Assembly (NCBI GenBank): GCA_029379385.1
Contig: CM055611.1
Location: 5,332,001 to 5,396,000 of the forward strand
Length of the DNA stretch: 64,000 nucleotides
Direction: 5' to 3'
Source of the DNA: Quillaja saponaria
Taxonomy: Eukaryota > Streptophyta > Magnoliopsida > Fabales > Quillajaceae
The notes below the pieces were generated by a model that ran no database searches, was not told the origin of the DNA, and was given only the letters and a program-made list of their open reading frames with translations. Positions 36,513 through 49,802 of the stretch are shown piece by piece. Position 1 is the stretch's first letter; every line of letters starts with the position of its first letter. The position numbers and the translations under genes were made by a program.

Positions 36513-39500
36513 ATGTCGATTGATCGGAGTTGGATGGACTAACGAGTATTGAACCATGCTCTTATATCTGGATTTAGGGAGGGTATTAAGGTTTTCCTTA
36601 ACTTAGTATTCAGTAATCCAAAATATGTCTATTCTAGGAATCATTTGGTGTTGCTGTAAACTTTGTGATAATAATAAATTTTTAAATAGAGACGAAGTTA
36701 TTGTACACCTGTATAAGAAGGGTTTTATCCAAGCCTACAACAGGTGAACTCATAATCAGGGGGAAGTGTTACACTAAAAATGATATTTGATGATCAAATG
36801 TTGTTGTTAGTGAAAATTTAGGAGAAAAGACTACGATAAGATATGATAATGGGTGTTACTATACCGAATTTCTATTAGAATTTAGAAGAACCAAACCATG
36901 ATGCTTCAAAATTCAATGAAATTTTAGCAGCTACTAATGAGTTTGTATAGGAAGGCTATATGATGCATAAAACTTTGTTGATTGTGACATAACTCTTGAA
37001 TTAGAAATTAGAGTTTAATGTGCTTGAGAATTGTTGTAATCGATTGTTATCAATGATCTACAGTTATTTGCATGATCCTAAGACTTGAAAATTTTTATTT
37101 GTCAAAAAAGATGGCCAAATATTTAGGACTTGGATATGACAAAGTCGATGTTTGTCCAAATCAATGTTAGTTGTGTTACGGGATAACCAAAGAAAAGAAA
37201 AAGTATGGTCTTTGTGAGCATACTTGTTTCAAACTTGGGAATAAAAATAAATTTTCATACAAACCGATGATACACCTTTGGAAGGTGAGACGTGAAAATA
37301 TTTTGATGATACACATCCTAAGTGGAAATAAGAACTACAAAATGTAAAACTTGGGCTATCAACATATGTGTTCACTCTTTTTGGTAATTCTGGATCTTAA
37401 ATTCTTACTAGCTAGTATTTTTCACTCCATTTAATTTACAACAGAGTATGTGCATGTAAGAGCATAATTTTCTATTGACCTTACATATTCCTGGTCTGCA
37501 CACCCAAGAAAGAATTTGGATGTATACTTCAGGCCATTGATAAATGAATCGAAGATGTTATAGAATGATGTAATTTGTGATTTATGACAAATAAAAAAAA
37601 AAAGAACTTTCAAAATGAAAGTTGCCATTATGAGGAAGAATGACACTTACCAGCTTATAATATGTTATGGATGGAGTATTCATCGTAGATTGAGATGACT
37701 TTTAGTGTATAGGTCAAACAAAAGACTTTAGACTCGAACATGGTGCAAAAAATTGTTCGTTTGAATGTCAACGTCTATTCTTGCTTAATAATCATCATTG
37801 TAAAAAAAAAAAGAACAATTTCAAAAGGAACAATGGTGAGAGACCCACTGCCACCTAGAATGGGTTATGAAGAAGTGTTACAGTGGAAAAAAGGTCATTC
37901 AATCAAAGAACATTTGACATTGATCATATCTGGATAAAAAAAGAAGTATATTCTAGGAATTGACATATTAATCTACTAACCTTATTCGACATATGTTAGA
38001 TGTCATGCATATTGACAAAGATGTTTTTGACAATGTATTCAACATTGACATGAATTTTAAAGGAAAAATTATGGACAATCTAAAAGCACGTGAAGATATG
38101 AAAGAGTTGTGTAATTGTCTAGAGTTGGAACTAATTACACAGACTGGAAAAAATTTTGAAACCAAAAGTCACTTACACTTTGAATAGGGGGATAGAAGAT
38201 TTGTAACGCCCCAAGCCGAACTAGTTCAAGTACCTTGAACAGTCCATAACCCACAGATGTGTTAAAATGCTAGCCTGAAGGTACTTATGTAATGCTTATA
38301 ACTTATATAGGCAAGATCAACCCAGTATACAGTCGATGTGAGACTCAGCGCATGCCAACCATAACCCACATCACATGGATTAAAATGCTAGCATGAAGAT
38401 ACTTAGTAGTTAATACTCGATGTGGGACTCAACATATGCCAACCCCACACAAGCATAGATTAGGGTGTCACAAACTCTCCCACTTAAATCATTGATGTCC
38501 TCGCTAAAGACCAAACAGAACTCGGATTGCAATGCCCCTGAGCCCATATGAGTGTGAATACTGGATTGGCTTTGATACCATTTGTAACGCCCCTAGCCCA
38601 ACTGTCCAAAGTATCTTTGAAAAATCCACAACCCATACTACTTGGGTTAAAATACTAGCTTGATGGTAATGCTTGTAACTTATATAGCCAAGATTAACCC
38701 AGTATACACTCGATGTAGGACTCAGCACATGCCAATCCCAGATCGAGGTGTCACCTGATTAGTATGCAAAAGAATTAAAAATGATCTCAAGTTCTCATAT
38801 GGGTATGGCTTAAATCTATCTAGTAGTGTTAACCTAAACAAATTTAAAGTTTATAGGATACAAAATCATGATTGTAACTTGTTTATGCCGAATCATGATT
38901 GTCACATTTTTATGCAAAAGTTACTTTTGGTCAAATTTCATGACTTACTCCAAGAACAAATTTGGAATCCTTCAATTTAACTTAGCAGCTTCTTTAAAGA
39001 CATATCTTCAACTTAGTTGAATGTACAACATATGAATGCACTTGAAAAAAAAATATTCATGTCATTCTATGTAAGATAGAGAAGTCAATAATTTTGGGAT
39101 ATTTTTTTTTTTTAAATGGAACATTTTTCAATTCACTTAGCTTATGATTCTAAGTTTGGTGGCCATGTGTAATATTAATAGAAGTATCATATTTTAAGGT
39201 AATGTTACTTACATCCACCTAAGATCTTATTAATTCTATCATGCATTTGCACTTACATTTCTAAATTCTTTCCATGGATAATAGATGTATACATAGTTTA
39301 AAGAAAAAAGTTCATAATAAAGAATGTGTTGAAGGTTCAATTATAGAAACTTATATTCTAGAAAAAAACGTCAAAATTGTACCTAGATGTACTTTATAAG
39401 CAACGTTTTTACAAAACTAAGACAAGTGGGTCACAAAGATGATGGTAGAGATGTGGATGAGAATGAGTGAATATTAATTTCATGTTACATAGGTAAACCA

Positions 39501-39600
39501 ATTAGTCATCCTGTTTCAAAAAGGATGGATGACAAAAACTACGAGTCACAAGTAATTGATGTTCTCTTGAATTGTAAAGATATAGCAGCATATCATAAGT
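36513..39600 (+). pseudogene. En/Spm-type TNP2-like transposase pseudogene
   Basis: Successive blocks in several frames follow the TNP2 order: MSIDRSWMD (36513), CPNQC (near 37155), NVKLGLSTYVFTLFGNSGS (near 37340), an IPGLHTQER-like block (near 37490), and MLDVMHIDKDVFDNV (37993). These match the family's DRSWMY, CPNDC, LGLASDGFNPFGN, IPGPKAPGND and LDVMHIEKNVCDN motifs. After the TRIM the coding similarity resumes (SYGYGLNLSSSVNL, NHDCHIFMQ), matching the DGYASNISRCVN and SHDCHVLMQ region. Numerous stops and frameshifts rule out function. The enzyme would have cut CACTA ends. Confidence 0.72.
38202..38755 (-). mobile_element. complete TRIM (terminal-repeat retrotransposon in miniature)
   Basis: Two direct repeats start TGTAACGCCCC at 38202 and 38583. 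The left ends GGTGTCACA near 38471; the right ends GGTGTCACC at 38755. On the minus strand, TGGTATCAAAGCC (complement at 38568-38580) is a primer-binding site matching the initiator-Met tRNA, 2 bp from the repeat. A purine-rich AAGTGGGAGAG lies beside the other repeat. Flanks AGATT (38197-38201) and TGATT (38756-38760) are a 5-bp target duplication with one mismatch. No coding capacity. The left repeat contains an internal ~100-bp duplication, which explains its greater length. Confidence 0.88.
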
Positions 39601-39782
39601 AAGTATATTACTAATTTTAATTCTTATCAATTCACTCATATGTTTTACTTATCAATTTCTACATCATTCTTGAAAATATGAGGAATTGATGAGACATAAG
39701 CAGCCCACTATGATTGATTAACAACTTGAAAATTTTCGAGACAAAGAGTTTGTAAAATAGTTTTGTGATCTTGTAAGCAAGA

Positions 39783-39785
<3 letters not shown>

Positions 39786-39813
<28 letters not shown>
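39786..39813. repeat. (TA)n microsatellite
   Basis: An uninterrupted TA run. Confidence 0.92.
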
Positions 39814-39818
<5 letters not shown>

Positions 39819-39954
39819 CATTTAATACTATAATCATTAGTGGTAACATTAATTTTAAAAATATTCTTATAGGTTTGGAAAGATGTTATTGCAAATGACC
39901 AGATATAAGATATGGCATTCCTTCCTAGTAAATACGTGAAACATTATAGTTAAT

Positions 39955-40280
39955 ACTATGTTAATGGCTATAGGTTTTGCATCCAAATTTATAGGGAAAA
40001 TAAGACCACTATGAAGAGTGATATATGTGTGAAAGAAAGCTGTTATGATAACTGTGAACGTGACTTTTACGATATGTTAACTAATGTGATAGAATTAGAA
40101 TATCGTGACACAAATAACAAGATTGTCTTATTCAAATGTCACGTAGTATGATAATTCTGTAAGGAACTTAAAGCTGACCCGCATCATGGGCTTATTGAGA
40201 TTAATTATAAATCTATGCTCAACTCAAACAATCATGTGTGGTATGCCATTCAAGCAGTTTATGCAAAATACCATTTCTAG
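39955..40280 (+). pseudogene. CACTA DUF4216-like coding remnant
   Basis: An almost open frame reads YVNGYRFCIQ..., FYDMLTNVIELEYRD, KIVLFKCHV, then HVWYAIQAVYAKYHF. This is the pattern of the domain found C-terminal to TNP2 in plant CACTA elements, whose usual motifs are NGYRF, GVL.DIIEL.Y and VVLFKC. Two adjacent stops follow the KCHVV block. It lies downstream of the transposase pseudogene in the same orientation. Confidence 0.7.
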
Positions 40281-43091
40281 TAGAAAGAAAGTCCTTGTTT
40301 ATAGGTAGTATATAAAATAAAAGTAAGAAAGATTGTTAATGTACAATTCAATGAGGATGAGAATGATGATATAGTGGTAGACATATTTCAAGATAAAGGG
40401 ACACAATCTTAAATATAGATTAACGATGACAATGAATTACATCTACATAGTTGTTTTCACGCAATAACATGATCAAAAAGGTAAATTTTGCTTACTTAAT
40501 TCATTTAAAAATTAAAAAAAATAAAATGTTTGAGAAGTAGAAGATGATAAGGTGGTTAAGGAAGCTGAAAAAAATATAATGATGAAGAAAAAGAATTAAT
40601 GAAAATTAATAGAAGGTGGAAGAAGAAGAGGAATATGAAGAAAGTGACAAAGAAGAAGACGTTGATAAAGAGCTAGACGATGATAAACAAAATATTTATT
40701 AGTTTTTATATGATTATTTCAACTTCAAAGAGAATTATACATTGATAGCATTTGTATATATTTCTATTTGATAATTTATTTATATTGTATACTAGTTCAT
40801 TTGTAATGACACCAAAATTGCATATATCATATGTTCAAATATATTATAATATGCCTATTAGAGGAGAATGTGGTTGACGTGCTATCATTAAAGGAGGTTA
40901 CAGGGTCTCCAAAGAATCAACATATCCATCTTATAAGTATTTATCTATTCATTTTTACATAGTGTTAAAAAAGTTTTTTTTTTTTTTTCCAAGGTATTTA
41001 TATAATTTTTATAAATTGTATAGTTTATATGTTGATTGTCAAGGAGACTCCATCCATAGGATTTATGAAAATTGTAGATGAGACTCTTATATCTAGATCT
41101 ATGCCAGCTATTAAGAAAATTCATGTAGCTAGAGGTGTTATGTACTTTATTTTTCTTTTTTGATTTATAACAACTATTCATTTTTATGCGAATACTAATA
41201 CTTATTTTGTTGTAGATGTTGCCAATGATGAGTCTTCCAAAATGGTAGGGACATGAAAGGGCCCAAATAAATTAGTTCCTCTATTTGAGAATAAGAAAGA
41301 CTAATCGGAGATAGTCATAGATTAGTAACATTAAAAATAGATTTGTTTATCATATTATGAATATATTCAAATTTATTAACATCTCTAAGAATTGTGTTTT
41401 AATTTATATCACATATTCTCAGTATCATGCACCTGTCAAACAAATGTGTTATGAAGATTTAATTTTTGGCTTATCCAAGACTAATTTTATTCTCATTAAT
41501 AATAAATTTTTATGATTAAACTGACTAAATAAGTTTTTCTAGTGTTTTATTTTTTTTTACTTGCTCTAAAGCCTTTTAGGTTTTCTATTGAAACTTGCCT
41601 TAAAGCGCCTTGTTAACTATTGCAACAAAATTCATGCCTATTGAAAAGAAAATATTGGGCCACACAAAGTTACGGAAAGAAACGGGTCATCCAAATTGGA
41701 TGTTACAAGATTACTAGAAAACATTATGCGAATAGGCCACATAAAAATGGAATAAGAAATCAAGAATCTTTTGTTAAAAGATATTTTTGGGGAGTTAGTT
41801 CACCATATAGAAGATTCGGTGAATATAAATGTCCTTGAGCAGCGATTGGTATAATTTGTTTTTTCCCATTTTTCATTAATTAATATTTTATTTGGTTATA
41901 TTTCCAAAAGATTGTATGAGAGGAAGATTGGCATAAAACCTAGTTTTGTTAGGCAATTTGATGCATAGTAAACCTGGTCAATATGTTGATCAAAGATAAA
42001 AAAAATTTAAAGTAATTGCTAATAAAGTTTTAATTGGCATTACAATTGTAAATTGGAGTTCACTAAATTTGGGATTCAATTTTGCAAGATGCTTTTACAG
42101 CTGTTATACAACAATTTCAAGCATTCGGTTCAAGCACACAATAGGCCAATGAGGATGTTATGTAGGCTAAAGTGGTTTAGGGAAAAGGGGGCATAAGTAT
42201 TTGTTGATAGCCTAAAATAGCCATCATGAACATAAGTTGTTTGGCTAAATCACGGATTTATGTGACAACATAATTATTGAGCACGTGGATGTTACACCTC
42301 AGCGTAATTCAATCAATTAGTGGAATTTATTTAGCCACAACCTGTTAAAGAGTTTTGAATACATGGGGTAGGCATGTTAGACACATAGTGTGAATTAGGC
42401 TTAAAAGAGGCTTGAAACAATTGTTACACATTTAGATTAGGGGCAATAATCAAGTTAGTATAGCTTAATTAGTGTTTTTCGAGGATTAACTTGCTCAGGT
42501 TAGAGAACCCTATAAAAGCCTTTAATGGGTTTGCTTGTAAACATACACACACATTTCCACAAGGAAAATAAAAATGTCTTTAATTTTGTTATATTTGTTG
42601 TCATTTATCTTTCCTTTATATCCTTGCCAACATTCTTAATTCATGTAGATTTACTTTCCTGCTCTAGCTTTATAGCACTTTCATAGGAGTGGTTGATATA
42701 AGGAAAAAAAAAAAAAAAACTAACTGCTAGTGTTTTGCATTATTGCTTGAACCGGTATTTCATTATGAACTTTTCATAATCGTCTAAAGAAACCAAATTT
42801 CCACAAATAGTATTATTATGGTTTGACTTGTGCAAGATTCCCATCAAATTAAACAAAGCACCTCAAAAACTATTAAGAGCGAAAGATCCTCATCAATCCT
42901 TCCATTAATAACCTTGATTGAAGAGCTGGTGTAGTGAATCGAGAAGATAGTGGATTGGATTTATCATGTTGGCCTATCAAACTCAAGTGTCGCAACCTTC
43001 ACTCCTACCAACTACTATAAGTAAAACAATAAAATATTAGAAAAAATTTCTATCCATAATTGATTTTGTTATAATAACCCTGTTTATGTAG
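40281..43091 (+). other. decayed interior of the CACTA element
   Basis: 40550-40700 encodes a broken Lys/Glu-rich stretch, as seen in the second product of CACTA elements. 41040-41130 and 41620-41838 carry short open frames without a recognised family. No intact gene. Confidence 0.4.
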
Positions 43092-43965
43092 TTTAGACTT
43101 GTAAAGTTTGAAAATCGAGGCTCAGGGATAGTGGATTATAAAATAGACATTAATTTGATGAGTTGAGAGTACTGACATGTCTATTAGGAGGATTAAGACT
43201 TGTATGATCAAACGAGCAGGAGTATCAAAATGTCTATAATGAGGAATAAGACTTCTCGGATCAAACAGTTTCTAATTTGGATTAACGAGATCCATCTTAT
43301 GCGTGCCTATATGTTTAGTTTTGTAAACTTTGAAAATCGGAGCTAGGGGGATAAAACTTTCAAATAGACATTTGTTTGATAAGACACAAGTATCGTACAT
43401 TTGTGAGGATTGATAAGACTTATAGGAGGAGAAAACGATTTCCTGTATGGGACAGTGGGGTGTGATTTACACATCTACATGTGTTTACACTTGTATACTT
43501 TGAAACCTGAGCTTAGTGGGAGGAGGCAAATCTCTAATATAGAGGTATATTTGATAATCTATGAGTATCAACACATCTGTAAAGACGAATAAATAGTTTC
43601 TCATTTGAATTAATGGGTACGTCTTTTGCTTGTTATGTATTTAGACTTGTAAACTTTTAAAAGTGAGGCAAGTATAAGAATTATAAAATGGACATTCATT
43701 TGACAAGCTGAGAGTACTATTATATCCATGGGAACAAATAAGACTTGTAGGTACAAATAGTTTCTCGTTTGGATTAACGGGTATGTTTTATGCATGTCCA
43801 TGCATGTGTTTAGACTTGTAAACTTTAAAAATCGGGACTTGTTGGAAAAATTATAAGATAAACATCCATTGACATTTATGATGATTAAGCCTTGTAGGTA
43901 CACACGGCTTCTTGTTTGGATCAATATGGTGGATGTGTTTTATGCGTGTCTATTAGAATTTGCTA
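43092..43965 (+). repeat. tandem array of five ~165-bp units in the second CACTA
   Basis: TTTAGACTTGTAAACTTTGAAA-like unit starts fall at 43092, 43314, 43484, 43640 and 43809 (spacings 222, 170, 156 and 169 bp). Units also carry AATAAGACTTGTA and TTTGGATTAA blocks. These resemble the units at 4375-5398 in the first CACTA. The array ends just before a possible splice acceptor (TTTACAG, near 44010). Confidence 0.78.
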
Positions 43966-44702
43966 GTTTCTAATTTGTCATCGCTACTGTGTTTTTCTAC
44001 ATGTTTACAGGACATTCCTTCATCTTCAGCTACTTCACAACTTCACACGCTCAAGATGAGTTAGCATGTGACTAGGACGATGATACTAATTTAGGAGGAG
44101 TTTAGTAGTTTTTTTGTATTTTGTATTTTGTTTTGTGTTTTTTTGTGTTTTTTTTTTTTTTTTTGTCTTGAACTGAACTTCTTTTAGTTTATGAAGTGTT
44201 AATGTATTTGGATTATTTTGTAAATATTTTAATAATGTTATGTAATTTTTCTTTCAATTTGATTTTTATTTCTATTAAAAATATTGTGAATACTAGAAAT
44301 TGTACGATTAGAAAAAAACACGAAATATAACTATTACAATAACACTACACTGTCCAAATAATATAAATCAATTTGAAAAGTTTTCAGCTTTTGTTTACAG
44401 CTGACAGGGACCCTGTTGCGGATAAGTCTTAGCGATAATCATTTGCGAAAGGGACGGTGTTGTTGATAATATTTTTTATATTATTCGACATCATGCCAAT
44501 AATAGTGTTTGTTGTTGTAAAAATTATTAGAAACAATATCAATGAGAATTCAACTTTTAAGCCCGAATCAAATGTTAGACACTCTATTCTTAAGATAGTA
44601 TTTGCACTTCTATACTTCAAATAGGTTATATCAAATCTCTCTCATAAGATAAATATGCACCTTCTACATTCTAATTGCAATACAGAATATAGATAGAAAA
44701 TA

Positions 44703-45241
44703 TGTTAGAAACTAACAGAAAGAGTAGAAGAATAAAGACATATTTGTAACTTCTCAGTACTTCATTATCAAACATGGAAAGATAAATTTGTAACTTCTCA
44801 ATACTTCATTATCAAATATGGAAACTTGTTTGGTATTTATATATCCCAAAAGGTATATCATGAAAGGTTGATCCTTTTCATAAATGATACAATTCTAACA
44901 GTCACAACTTTAGAAAAAAGTCTTAATATAAATCAAAAGACATGATCTTCTATTTTAAAACCAAAAAACCTAATTTTTTGTTTTTAAACCAAAAACCATA
45001 ACATTTTTATTTAAACCATAAGATACAACTTTTTGTTTTAAACCAAATAGACATAATTTTTTTGTTTAAACCATATACAACTTTCTATTTTAAACCAAAC
45101 AGATTTAACCCATACTCTTCTTCCTTTTCTTTTCCAATGTGTACCACAATTTGTCAATTGTAAGTTTCTTCACATTGATTTTTCTCAATCTTTTACCATT
45201 AGTTTAACGATTTTCACTTAATTATTTAAAAATTTCTAACA
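44703..45241 (-). mobile_element. possible Copia-type solo LTR
   Basis: The plus strand begins TGTTAGAAAC and ends TTTCTAACA, which are inverted LTR tips. Read on the minus strand it holds repeated AAACCA-type tracts and a TATATAAATACC box at about 44835. A 44-bp tandem duplication lies inside (about 44738-44825). Flanking 5-bp duplications do not match, so one end may lie further out, e.g. at TGTTAGACAC (44571). Confidence 0.45.
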
Positions 45242-45804
45242 TTTGTCATCACTAATAATTATTTATTGCATAAGGGACGTTGTCGCTGATAATATTTTTT
45301 ATATTATTGGCATTCTAAACATGAACGGCATGGTGTGTTGTCCCTATTTTGTTGTCACAAATAGTTATTAACGACTAATTGTTGTAGATATGTATCAATA
45401 ATAACCATGGGTTGAGCATAATCCACTTATCAACGATAACTTTCTGTCGCAAATACGTACCTATTACAATATTCATACTATTAGCAAAAGCATTGCACTA
45501 TTGATGATAATGACTTATCGTGTAATGCACCCTCATCTTTATAACAAACAACGACATCGCCATATAAGCATTTAAACTTGATCAAGAACAAAAATAAGAT
45601 AAAGAAAAAATGACATTCAGATTATATCATAACAAGTATGGTTTGTATCAAAAAATTTATTGTAAATATACTTATTTTACCATGCAAATCTGAAGGTACT
45701 TGGTTTCTTGCCAGCCAAATATGTACTCCTTCTTCACCTATTGCATGCTTATGCCTAATCAATAGTCATAATTGCTTTAGTTAACATAAGTTATAATTAG
45801 CAAA

Positions 45805-48800
45805 TGTCACACCCCTCACGGAGACATGACTACCCAGAGGAATAGATTCCCAACCCTCCGTAACCTAGACTCCAAAACAAAGAAACAATCATGACTCTTG
45901 ATCAACTAATGAACAAAAGTAAAGATTTATAAAACAAAGTTAGCTGAAAAAGTTTGTTTACTAAAATAAATAACAATTTATTGAAAATTTTGGCAGAAAT
46001 TTCCCGTAAAGTAGAACATGCCTAAAATACAATTACATAATCATGTTTTTATACAACTACTAAAGTAACAACAACAAAGACAACAAGGAGCTTTGCTTTA
46101 CTTCTGATCACAATAATAATTAATTAGACTATTATACATTATAAGACCAGACACCTCACAACATTAGTGTCACTGCAAATTTTCATCTTTTGATTTCAAG
46201 ATTGAGATTCCCAAGAGTTACCTTGACACCAAGCACTCGGCAAGGTCCATTACCGGTAATAGTAGTCCTCGAGATCCTGTTACTAAAAAAAATAATCACA
46301 GAAGAGGGGTGAACCTTATGAACTCAGTGAGTGAAAAATAGTACCCAAATGGTACTAGCATTACTTAACACACATAATATAACATATATAATGACATCAT
46401 GTAACAATGTTCATATTTTAATTCAAAATACACATACACATTTCTAATCGTCATAACTTCACAACTTACATGAATCATAGAATCATAAAATCACAAAGTA
46501 ATCAGAGCAATCAGAGCAATCATAACATACAAAGCAAATAAAAGGCCAACGAGTAACTCAGCCTCACATAACAGTATCACCATCCACCGGGCATTTACGC
46601 GCTTGCACAACAAATTAATCTCTGTACATAATTCATCTCACCGGGGCTATGTACTCAAACTTTTAAAAGCATTTATCAGAATCAAAATATCTCAAAATTT
46701 CAAATCAACATATCCTAGGTACATCTGGACCTCAATTCAGGAAATAAAAATAATTTCTCAAAAAAATTTCAATTTGTTGGCCCTTATCAACCACAAATAA
46801 TCATGATTCAACCAACTCACTAAAACATTGCACTTGCACATTAATTTAAATAAACATACAATTACACATAATAATCTAGCCCTCAAAGGCAACAATTAAC
46901 CACTCACCTTTAACCGATTTCATTCGTCACTTACACTTGCGTTCATACGTCTCATCAGGTCCACATTAAGATCTGAAACTGAAATTCATATTTCCAAATA
47001 ACATTTAGTTCAAAAACGTTATTGTTAAAATCTTTTAATTACTAAGCTTACATATCAACTTACATAGATTTCTTTATGAAAGTTTTCTATTAAGCTATTG
47101 CATGTGAAGTAATATGAATTGTACTTTATATGGTAAGGTTGATAATGAAGAGACATTTTAAATATCTTGACAATACATAGGGTAGAAAGAAACTATTAGA
47201 AAAGATAGAAAACACTAGTGAGTTAGAATTATTAAAACTGGTCAAACTTGGGGTTTGAACTAGTGTTCATTCCAATAGTCATATCTTTCTCTAGGAAATT
47301 CCAAATCTAGTTTCGTAAAATTTATTAAATACTAGACACATGTAACTTTATAATGATATATCATTTGAAATTTTTAGATTTATGTATCAATACAGTTTAT
47401 TCTTTGAATTTGTATCAAATTTTATAAAAAGCAGGATTTTGGTAGCTCCTTACCTCAGTTATCTGAACATAACTTTCTCTAGGAAAAAGGAAATCCAATT
47501 TCGTTTATTGGAATTATTAATAGAGAAGTATATCTTTCTAGATAAGTATCATATGTATTATTTGGATGTGTATATTAGTACAGTTAATTATTTAAAATTT
47601 ACTTTTTTTAGGCATTTCACGACCTCCTTGGATATATGTTTATTTTCACTTACATGCCTAATCAAATTTAATAAAACCAAGTTGAAACATTAACTTTAGG
47701 AAGTTAACTAGCTTTATTATTTAGAAAATTTTCCCAAAATAAGCCTTGAGCTCCTTCGATTCTTCACATAAATAAAATAGAGCACTTGTAGAATTCCTAG
47801 TTGCCAACATTTGATTCTGATATTTATAGAATTTTCATACTTGGGAATTCAATTACAAAAATTTTCAGTATAGTGTTTCAAGATGTCAAGAAAAACTTTC
47901 ATTCAGAGGTCCTAAGTTAATTCCATTACAAGCCCCAACAAAGTATTTTGGATTGACTGAGGCTTACTAAAAAATCCTGCATAACCTAGCTGCAATCTAA
48001 TAACTCTATCAACAAATATACTTAGAACCAGACTACAAAATTTTCCAAGTACCATCCCAAGACCCTAAGCTACATTTTCTCTTTAGAACCCATAATTTAA
48101 TTCAGTCTTGAAATCACCCGAAATACAAATTTCTCTCACCCACGAAATCTTCCTTGCATCCCTTCAAAAACCACTCTCACTTTTAACACTTCACCTCACA
48201 ATTAAACATCCTTTACCATACTCATTACTCACTATCATCAAATCCTCAATTTACTACATTAATCAACCATTCTTTTTTCTCATTTAAGAACTTTTTATTC
48301 AAATTTCAACTCTTAACTCATGTTTTTAACCTTTCTTCATTCATTATACTATAACTAGTTTCATTTAGACATTTTTACAAGCATTTTCGGTGCATAAATT
48401 CCTACCCATTCCAAAGTTTACTTTTTACTAATCGCATAACTAATTTACATGATCCTTGCTCCTACTATCATGTTAACTTCCAAACCCTTAATCCTAATTC
48501 ATTTAATAACTCTAATAACCAAAATTGTAAACCATGGAATTACCCCAAAGTAAGAAAGTGGCTATCTCCTCCAGGCTAAAGCCATGTATGTCCCTTCCAT
48601 CAAGCTCACGGCTGAACCACCATAGCCTTGCTGCAGCCCCCTCAAGCCAAAGTGCAGAGTAGTAGCTGCTGCACCTTTTGCACCACATGGCTACTACACC
48701 TCCATCACCAACAATTGTTGCACACCAAAACAGTAAACAGTGCAACCAAGCTGCCATCTTCAATCCCACATTCCAACCACTGCCTTGCTTGAAAGGAACT

Positions 48801-49802
48801 GCCAACTAAAGAAGACAGCAAAGCTACATCTCCAAGACACCTTAACAGCTACAATAAAGCAGGAGGTAGAAGATACACAGCCAACACAAAAATAGTTACA
48901 CGGCATATAACAGGGTGTAAAGCTCTTGGGTAAGCAAGAAGGAGCTAAAACTACCGTAGAGGTGCTGAAAATCCAAGAAAACAACCTGAATTTTTATTCT
49001 TTTCTACTTGCCGCCTTGTTGTACTACAATTCCCTCAACCACTCTCCAACCGGATAGACAAAGAGAAGAAGAAAGATAGCCTTGTTGCTACCCCCAAAAC
49101 AAGGGAAACAGTGCAGTAGCAAGAACCAAGAAAACAGTCCGTTATTGGCACTTTTAGCTTCCTCCCTCTCTGCTGTGCAGTAGAAAAATTGCAAGTGGCT
49201 TGGCAATGGCAGCACACTTCAACTCCATGGACAAACTCCCACAAGGAAAATGCCAAGAAGCTTCAAGAAGGACCAAGGAAAGAACAGGGCAAAATGTTAG
49301 GTGGTGGAGTTTCCTAAGGCAAACTTTTTGTCCCAGAAAAAAAAAGTGCAAGAAAGTAAATAAAAAAGAAAGAAAAGCAAAAGAAAAGAAAATGATTAAA
49401 CGCATAAAGTGGTCAATGTCAAAAGTATCAATTTGTGGTGTGAAATTTTTCTTTATATATATATATACATCTCTTAATTGTTTTTAATGTATTTTGTTTC
49501 TGCATTTAGTTTACTTAGTAATAAAAGTTACCGAAGCAATAAAAGTTACCGAAAATGAGATGAAGTCCAAGTCAACTAAATTTAATTATTATTATTATTA
49601 TTATTATATATATATATATTATAAAATTATTTATTTTATGATTAAGAGTTACACTAAATTATTTAAATTTTATATTTTAATATCGGGTTATATCATGTTC
49701 AGTGGTATCATTATTTATTTTATTTATATATTCTTATAACGTAAATTTATACATTATGTCTAAAACACGATTTTACGTTATCGGATTATGAGGATAATAA
49801 TA
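45805..49802 (-). mobile_element. 4.0-kb solo LTR (copy B), gypsy-like
   Basis: This is the reverse-oriented relative of 20127-24165. On the plus strand it starts TGTCACACCCC and ends GAGGATAATAATA, the mutated counterpart of the copy A tip. Flanks GCAAA (45800-45804) and GCAAG (49803-49807) are a 5-bp target duplication with one mismatch. The same locus without the LTR survives in the duplicated segment near 54645. No internal retrotransposon region is present. The frames inside on either strand lie in non-coding LTR sequence and have no homologue. Confidence 0.87.
49585..49619. repeat. (ATT)n(AT)n compound microsatellite
   Basis: ATT repeats run into AT repeats near the 5' end of LTR copy B. 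Confidence 0.9.

Larger units (their letters stand above)
36480..45527 (+). mobile_element. decayed TNP2-type CACTA transposon
   Basis: This element carries a broken TNP2-like transposase (36513-39600), a DUF4216-like stretch (39955-40280), an acidic coding remnant (40550-40700) and a tandem array (43092-43965). The probable right end is TTATCGTGTAATG at 45515-45527, a mutated form of ...GTAGTG. Repeats of GGGAC(G)GTTGT...GATAATATTTTTTATATTATT at about 44450 and 45275 look sub-terminal. The left terminus was not identified, so the start given is only where coding similarity begins. A TRIM (38202-38755) and a possible Copia LTR (44703-45241) inserted later. Confidence 0.65.

Noticed and set aside
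38202..38755. TRIM considered as Cassandra type (5S rRNA-bearing)
   Set aside because: No 5S rRNA-like domain could be found in either LTR.
44340..44360. CACTACAC near 44346 considered as a CACTA terminus
   Set aside because: It lies inside the second CACTA, with sub-terminal-like repeats continuing to 45527 and no target duplication.
48512..49256. Overlapping minus-strand frames up to 97 codons
   Set aside because: They lie in LTR copy B; the aligned region of copy A does not keep these frames.
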